This document shows positions 60,201 through 64,000 of a DNA stretch of 64,000 nucleotides, one piece after another. The first letter of the stretch is position 1, and each line of letters begins with the position of its first letter. Both the position numbers and the translations under genes were made by a program. Origin of the DNA: Eimeria necatrix (lineage: Eukaryota > Apicomplexa > Conoidasida > Eucoccidiorida > Eimeriidae); contig NW_013655328.1 of NCBI RefSeq assembly GCF_000499385.1, positions 62,001 to 126,000 of the forward strand, read 5' to 3'. The notes below the pieces were generated by a model. The model saw only the letters and a list, made by a program, of their open reading frames with translations. It was not told the DNA's origin and did no database searches.

Positions 60201-63200
60201 TTGCCAGAACCATTACATCCCGTTGTGCGTTCAAGCTGTATTGCCGTGCCTTGATGTCAGGGTTTGTCCAGAAGGGACAAGTGTTTGATTGCACAGCTAC
60301 CTTCATCCCGGACGCATCAACCACACTGCAGTCTTTGCAAGCAATATGCGATGTCCAGGGGAAAGCAATTTGTAGTCTACTGCTAGTTGGCTCTAGTACA
60401 GTCCCCAAAGTGTCCTTTTCATTCACCACCCACGATTTTGGAATACTGTTCACACCGGATACAATGGATGCGCATTATGACGCCATGCTCCCTGCACCGC
60501 GGATATCTTCTAGAGCTGTTCTGAAGATAACGAACACAGATGCCCATCACGAATGCTCCATCTCATCCTCGTTCTCGCCGACGCCAATTTTCGACTTTAA
60601 ACCAGTACAATTTCGTTTGTCTCCTGAAGAGATTATAGAAGTCCCAATTACTTTCAGCCCTCGAGAAGCGAAGTTGTACCAGGCTAAAATCCCGTTCTTC
60701 GTCAACGACCAGCCCGCTGCCATAATACAAGTCTTCGGAAGGGGTACCTCCATCAGGTGTGAATCTCCATTTATGATTGTGCTACTGTAAAATTAACCCG
60801 AAAGATCCTGACATGTCAGCTTCTGCCATGAAACTGCACCATCCTGAACAGGAGGTGCGCACCCTCCATTCAAGAGGAAATTCGTGCGTTTTCTTCCTGC
60901 CACCCATAATCAAGGAGTACTCATCTGCTTAGTCCAATGCCAATATGCTCATTTTCTGGCAGGCTGGAAGCACAAGGCACGGACAACGGCGTCGTTAAGC
61001 TTCAACCAGTGCTGCGCGGAAAAGGCTCATGCCAAGTCATCCGCATTATCAACCATTCTAAGAAGCCACTATCTTTCTATTTAAAGAGCCCAGATGGACA
61101 GCTCAGGTCTTTGAGCTAATTACGTCTGACACAAAGTCAAAGTTGCCGCATTGCGGCAGAACGTAACTCTGCATGGGTTCTTTTGTGATTTTCGGTTCAT
61201 TAAAAGCTTCCTTTGATTCCTTGTGTTACTCCCTTTGTGTGCATTCTCAGTGCAAATGGTGTCAGCTGGAGACCTCATTCTTCGCCTTCGTCGACGATTA
61301 AGTTGCTCCCAAAGCAAAGCATTTCGGCTGAAATTCTGTTTCGACCCACTGCAGCATGCAAAGAGTTCCAGTTACCTTTGGTCGCAGATTGCCAAATTGA
61401 AAGCGTTGACGGCCTTCAGACAGTCCCAGTTTTCCTGTGCAATATATCTGGAAAGTGTTTCGAAGCAGAGGTCAAAATGGATGAACTAGTGAAATGAAGA
61501 TAGTTTAGTGCATGAGCGATGTGCATTTGCAGTGCTCACACAAATCTTCCTACATCAGAGGAACTGCCTGCAGAAAAGGGTGCGGGTGATATATTTCCTG
61601 TACTGCATTATTTGTGTGCCGTTACTTCAGCTTCGACTTCGACCCCCTTCTGTCGCTTTTGGTCAAGTTGTTATTGGCTCTTGGGTATCTCGAGATGTGC
61701 TCCTATCCAACATTGGTGAGCTGCCAATGACATTCCGTTTCTCAAACTTGGATGCATATCGAGGATTGCTAACTATTAGCCCATCCCATGGGACGTTGCA
61801 GCCGCAAGCCGACCTTCCCGTGACAGTCACGTTCCGTCCTACGAAGGTAATCAGCCAAGCCCTACACAAAGCGAGCGCGGTAGACAGGAAAGACAGCATT
61901 GGCCAATTGCCTGGTCCATCTGCTCACGCCGTGACTATATGAAGGAACCCTGCTCCGAACTAGCCAAAGTTGTCAGAATGTTCGCGCTTCATGTGGAGTG
62001 ATGGCAATCAATATGACACGGCTTTCTGTGTTACCACTGTCTGGAGTGCTCCTTCAGGCCACAGAAGAGCTGGAGATCAAAGATATCTTGTGCTTTGGCA
62101 ATGCCATATCTAATTTAAAAGAGCCAGCTACAGAAGTGGCGCGCATGCAATTTCCAGTGACAGGCCAGGGCATTTGCTTGCCGCCCGATGCCATTCACGT
62201 GGTGAAGTTTGCTACTAGTGTTCGGTCCCCAGTCACGAAAACTTTCTATTTGAAAAACACAAAAAAAGTGGAATGGACGGCGATGCCAACCATTTCGGTA
62301 GAATCCCCACGCGATGCCAATTATTTCTCTTTCCAGCCTTGTGGGACGGTCACAATACCTCCTCAGCAAAGGGTAGCACTTCAGCTTACGTATCATCCCT
62401 TGACGATGACTGCTGACTCAAGCTCCAGTCCTGACCAGCTTCTTACAAAACCGAATTCCCACTCACTTCCCGCCCTGCACTCAGCCAGCATCTTTTGCGC
62501 GCTTCCAGCTGGGGAAGCTTGTTGCATTAGGTACTTTAAGTATGCACATTTGCCGGTATTCCTTGAAAGACCCGCATCAAATAGATTTGAAAGCAACTGC
62601 CATGACTGCAAGGGCTTCGCCAGTGAATCCGAATTTACCCACTCCTTCGCTCGTTGGCTGTAGCCAAACTACAACCGTCTGCAACTTAAGGCTTATCTTC
62701 TCTCTTCAACGCGTGCCTTTGACTCTGAGTACTTTTGTAGAGCCCGAAAAAGCCTATTTATGCCAGAGATATGTGAATGTCGTCTATTTTAAGGTCCTTT
62801 TATATGGCATTTCTCTTTCCTCAGAATGATTGGAACCGCAACAGAGCCGACTGTAGAGCAGACAGTCGAGCTAGTCGCCACCTGCAAACAACAGACCATT
62901 GTGAACATCAAGATAAGAAACTGGCTGGGTTCAAGACAAGCTTTTAATGCAACTTACACAATCTTGCAACTGACTGGAGGGCATGGATTGCAAGTTCAGG
63001 TAAGCAAGCTGAGTGAAGTTATCTCTAAAATGATTTCAACGTTGCAAGAACCCAATTCATATTTCTTTGGAGCTATTTTGGAATGCTATAGGGGGGAATA
63101 ACAAACATCACAGTGCTTATCACTGTTAGCTCTTTAGCTCACCTCGCCTGCGCTCCTGATGCTTAGAGCGCTCTCTCGAATTACGAAGCCCCTTTTCCTG

Positions 63201-64000
63201 TGTAGCGTGCAAGTAATTTTTTTTTAAACGCGCTCAGGCTCCCACTTTCTTAGATGTACCAGGAGGTCAGATTAGGGATTACAGGTTTTCCGTCTTTGCT
63301 TTGAAGCCCTGTAACTCAGTGATCCGCTTTCAATTCACAAATCCATCAACAGGGGATTTTACACTTGCGGATGCCAGAATTCAATTTAATGAAGGAGGCT
63401 CCATGGGAACAATCAATTTCAACGGGAATACTCGTCAGCTTTACCGTCACAGACTTGAGATTGAAAATCCGTCGAGTAAACGCGCAAGCATTCAGTGCAC
63501 ATCAACTCACCAAGAAATTAGCTTCCTACCACAGTCGTTTGCCATTGCTCCTCAATCAACATCCACAGTGGACATACTGATGAGGCCGACGGTCCCAGGG
63601 AGTGGAGAGGCAAGCGTTTCGTTAACTAGTGAGGAGTTGGGGTTATTCAAGTACCTTGTAAAGTACGAGATGAAGAACCCTGGAGTGGAAAAGCGTATCA
63701 CATTTTCGGCACCTCTGGGAAGGGACTCGCAGCAATATGTTCGCTTCATGCATTTTGGGAAAAAGGCAACTGTGTACCAAATTAGTCTGGAATTTCCAGC
63801 AGAGTACTCACTTCCTCAAAGGCCAGCAAATGCACCAGACGTGTTTATTCTTGAGAGCAAGCTGATGCAACTCCAAGCAGATACTGACGGACAGGGGATT
63901 GAAATCTGCGTCCCCGTCAAGTTTGTTCCTTCTAGACTGCAAGACACCAAGGCCATCTTGTGCATTCGTGGCGCAGAAGGCCAAGAATACAAGGTAAAGC
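39453..64000 (+). CDS. HYDIN: HYDIN orthologue (axonemal central-pair protein), partial at right edge
   Basis: A giant gene of at least 54 exons encoding about 4565 residues before the window ends. HYDIN is a roughly 5100-residue scaffold of the C2b projection of the ciliary central pair, built from many ASH/MSP-like beta domains. Exon after exon aligns in order with animal HYDIN as I remember it: the N-terminal ALPPAVFFVGFE, the EFPNIELEENVLDFG and ALCSVSHGPEYPVRL blocks, YEIFSLEFDDLYRQ, the P-loop insert at about residue 1810, a coiled-coil linker, NRGKYSIQF, VGRTTEP, IPITFSPRE and the near-terminal PTVPGSGEASVSL. Nearly all junctions keep phase. Start ATG 39453 opens exon 1 but exon 1 itself has no known match. 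Expression in flagellated microgametes is inferred. Exon borders are in the next six entries; exons 3, 19, 38 and 41 are the least certain. Confidence 0.9.
40374..40455. repeat. Loopless 41-bp palindrome, 39 of 41 pairs
   Basis: Left arm 40374-40414 and right arm 40415-40455 meet at CCCAATTGGG with no spacer. Two mispairs (arm positions 9 and 22) are the only differences. The arms begin and end at GAATTC. It lies in intron 2 of the HYDIN gene and belongs to no known element that I can recognise. Confidence 0.93.
42435..46918 (+). other. HYDIN: HYDIN exons 7-18, ASH domains
   Basis: Exons 42435-42567, 42773-42985, 43180-43644, 43778-44002, 44225-44476, 44602-44838, 44942-45108, 45261-45470, 45697-45905, 46024-46230, 46373-46606 and 46762-46918. 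Repeated LDFG-type strands with N-T-S turns mark successive ASH domains (LDFGDVAVY, VDFGIIPFG, LDFGFIVNET, FDFGELPYL). Exon 17 must end at 46606 to join exon 18 in frame, which makes its donor GG|GCAAGT, a GC donor. The donor of exon 18 (GG|GTGTTG) is tentative. Confidence 0.75.
43124..43175. repeat. 26-bp tandem duplication at the end of a HYDIN intron
   Basis: Copies 43124-43149 and 43150-43175 (starting ACTATTCCAGCTCGG) are identical. The second copy runs straight into the TTTCAG acceptor of exon 9 at 43179. The duplication therefore doubles the stretch that would hold the branch point and pyrimidine tract. Confidence 0.85.
47014..49126 (+). other. HYDIN: HYDIN exons 19-25, ASH domains before the P-loop insert
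   Basis: Exons about 47014-47167, 47207-47311, 47486-47539, 47586-47756, 47951-48185, 48471-48623 and 48787-49126. Exon 22 has KYVLDFGSVIVGQSK and exon 25 has LEFVPSLVDFGYSLP followed by YEIFSLEFDDLYRQ, closely matching the segment that directly precedes the P-loop insert in animals. Exons 19-21 are short and poorly conserved, so their acceptors are tentative. Confidence 0.68.
49394..51406 (+). other. HYDIN: HYDIN exons 26-29, P-loop insert and charged linker
   Basis: Exons 49394-49612, 49811-50049, 50311-50456 and 50610-51406. Exon 27 holds the P-loop-like string IIVGPISSGKRHVASYIGGE, and then LTLDECVDWAL, the counterpart of the LSID segment. Exon 28 has LRVAQPDCFAGTVF, the counterpart of the DC-GVVFDGL segment of the adenylate-kinase-like insert. 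Exon 29 is a long Glu/Gln/Ser-rich linker with coiled-coil stretches (LTKQLQREREIMEQL) and a Pro-rich end, matching the position of the charged linker in animal HYDIN but shorter. Confidence 0.75.
51581..56526 (+). other. HYDIN: HYDIN exons 30-40, C-terminal half ASH domains
   Basis: Exons 51581-51902, 52300-52510, 52713-52998, 53253-53497, 53717-53924, 54189-54479, 54680-54986, 55121-55297, 55548-55796, 55937-56186 and 56333-56526. Signature strings include ARWILQPQSEQRF, FDWGELLSGRS, ILDFGKVQAYQ with NRGKYSIQF, NFGPVESGKTSAL, FDVEPKRITVAPHDYAYV and LLKNEGVIPATARL. The exon 38/39 junction is either AAT|GCAAGT to CAG|CAAG (phase 0, GC donor) or a GT donor four bases later with an acceptor four bases later; both keep the frame. 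Exon 37 has no internal Met and is easily overlooked. Confidence 0.78.
56695..63993 (+). other. HYDIN: HYDIN exons 41-54, C-terminal ASH domains to window edge
   Basis: Exons 56695-about 57378, 57511-57633, 57844-58056, 58243-58528, 58766-58934, 59231-59454, 59618-59803, 60261-60756, 60963-61106, 61251-61470, 61631-61846, 62058-62530, 62825-62999 and 63238-63993. Exon 54 is open for all 252 codons, without stops, and ends AAG|GTAAAG seven bases before the window edge; it matches the part of HYDIN about 60-100 residues from the end of the protein. Motifs include FSPKDITDF, LVGRTTEPRV, FDFGCVLAGQ, FSPREAKLYQ and VAFGQVVIG. The end of exon 41 is uncertain within about 20 bases because several in-frame GT donors follow one another. 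Confidence 0.8.

Noticed and set aside
62531..62829. An apparent frameshift or tiny intron in HYDIN, because a frame reading RYSLKDPHQ looks plausible after exon 52.
   Set aside because: Joining 62530 to 62825 with a normal GT-AG intron gives CCIR-MIGTATEP, which matches the HYDIN order exactly, so the intervening frame is intronic.

Overview
Nuclear DNA of a eukaryote with intron-rich genes, most likely an eimeriid coccidian (Eimeria/Cyclospora-like apicomplexan). The grounds are inferential: CAG trinucleotide runs, mid-range GC, many small exons, a decayed Ty3/gypsy pol of the chromovirus type reported from Eimeria genomes, and a giant HYDIN gene, which suits a parasite whose only flagellated stage is the microgamete. 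No bacterial operons, rRNA or tRNA genes were seen. All exon maps were made by hand from splice signals, reading-frame phase and remembered family sequence patterns; no search was run.

Layout: 1-2201 no gene; 2202-3088 (+) a two-exon spliceosome-type protein joining a CIR_N-like start to a SLU7-like Cys motif; 3089-6521 repeats and no gene; 6522-12406 (-) a two-exon, about 1846-residue F-box/WD40-like protein; 12407-16228 no gene, one exact 74-bp tandem duplication; 16229-23073 (-) a 23-exon penicillin-amidase (S45 Ntn hydrolase) gene whose exon phases all agree and give about 973 residues; 23074-27100 no gene recognised; 27101-30611 (+) a seven-exon tandem-BRCT protein of about 830 residues; 31504-32241 (-) an EF-hand protein; 33460-36440 (+) a dead Ty3/gypsy pol (RT, RNase H, integrase); 36441-39452 no gene; 39453 to beyond the right edge (+) a HYDIN orthologue of at least 54 exons, about 4565 residues so far, colinear with animal HYDIN from its N terminus to near its C terminus.

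The genes do not form a pathway. Likely roles are pre-mRNA splicing (2202), ubiquitin-ligase substrate choice (F-box), acyl-amide hydrolysis (penicillin amidase), DNA-damage or replication signalling (BRCT), calcium binding (EF-hand) and axonemal central-pair assembly in microgametes (HYDIN). Four unrelated, near-perfect palindromes (6+17 bp, 26 bp, 30 bp and 41 bp arms) lie in introns or intergenic DNA and are the least explained structure here. Two introns appear to use GC-AG borders.
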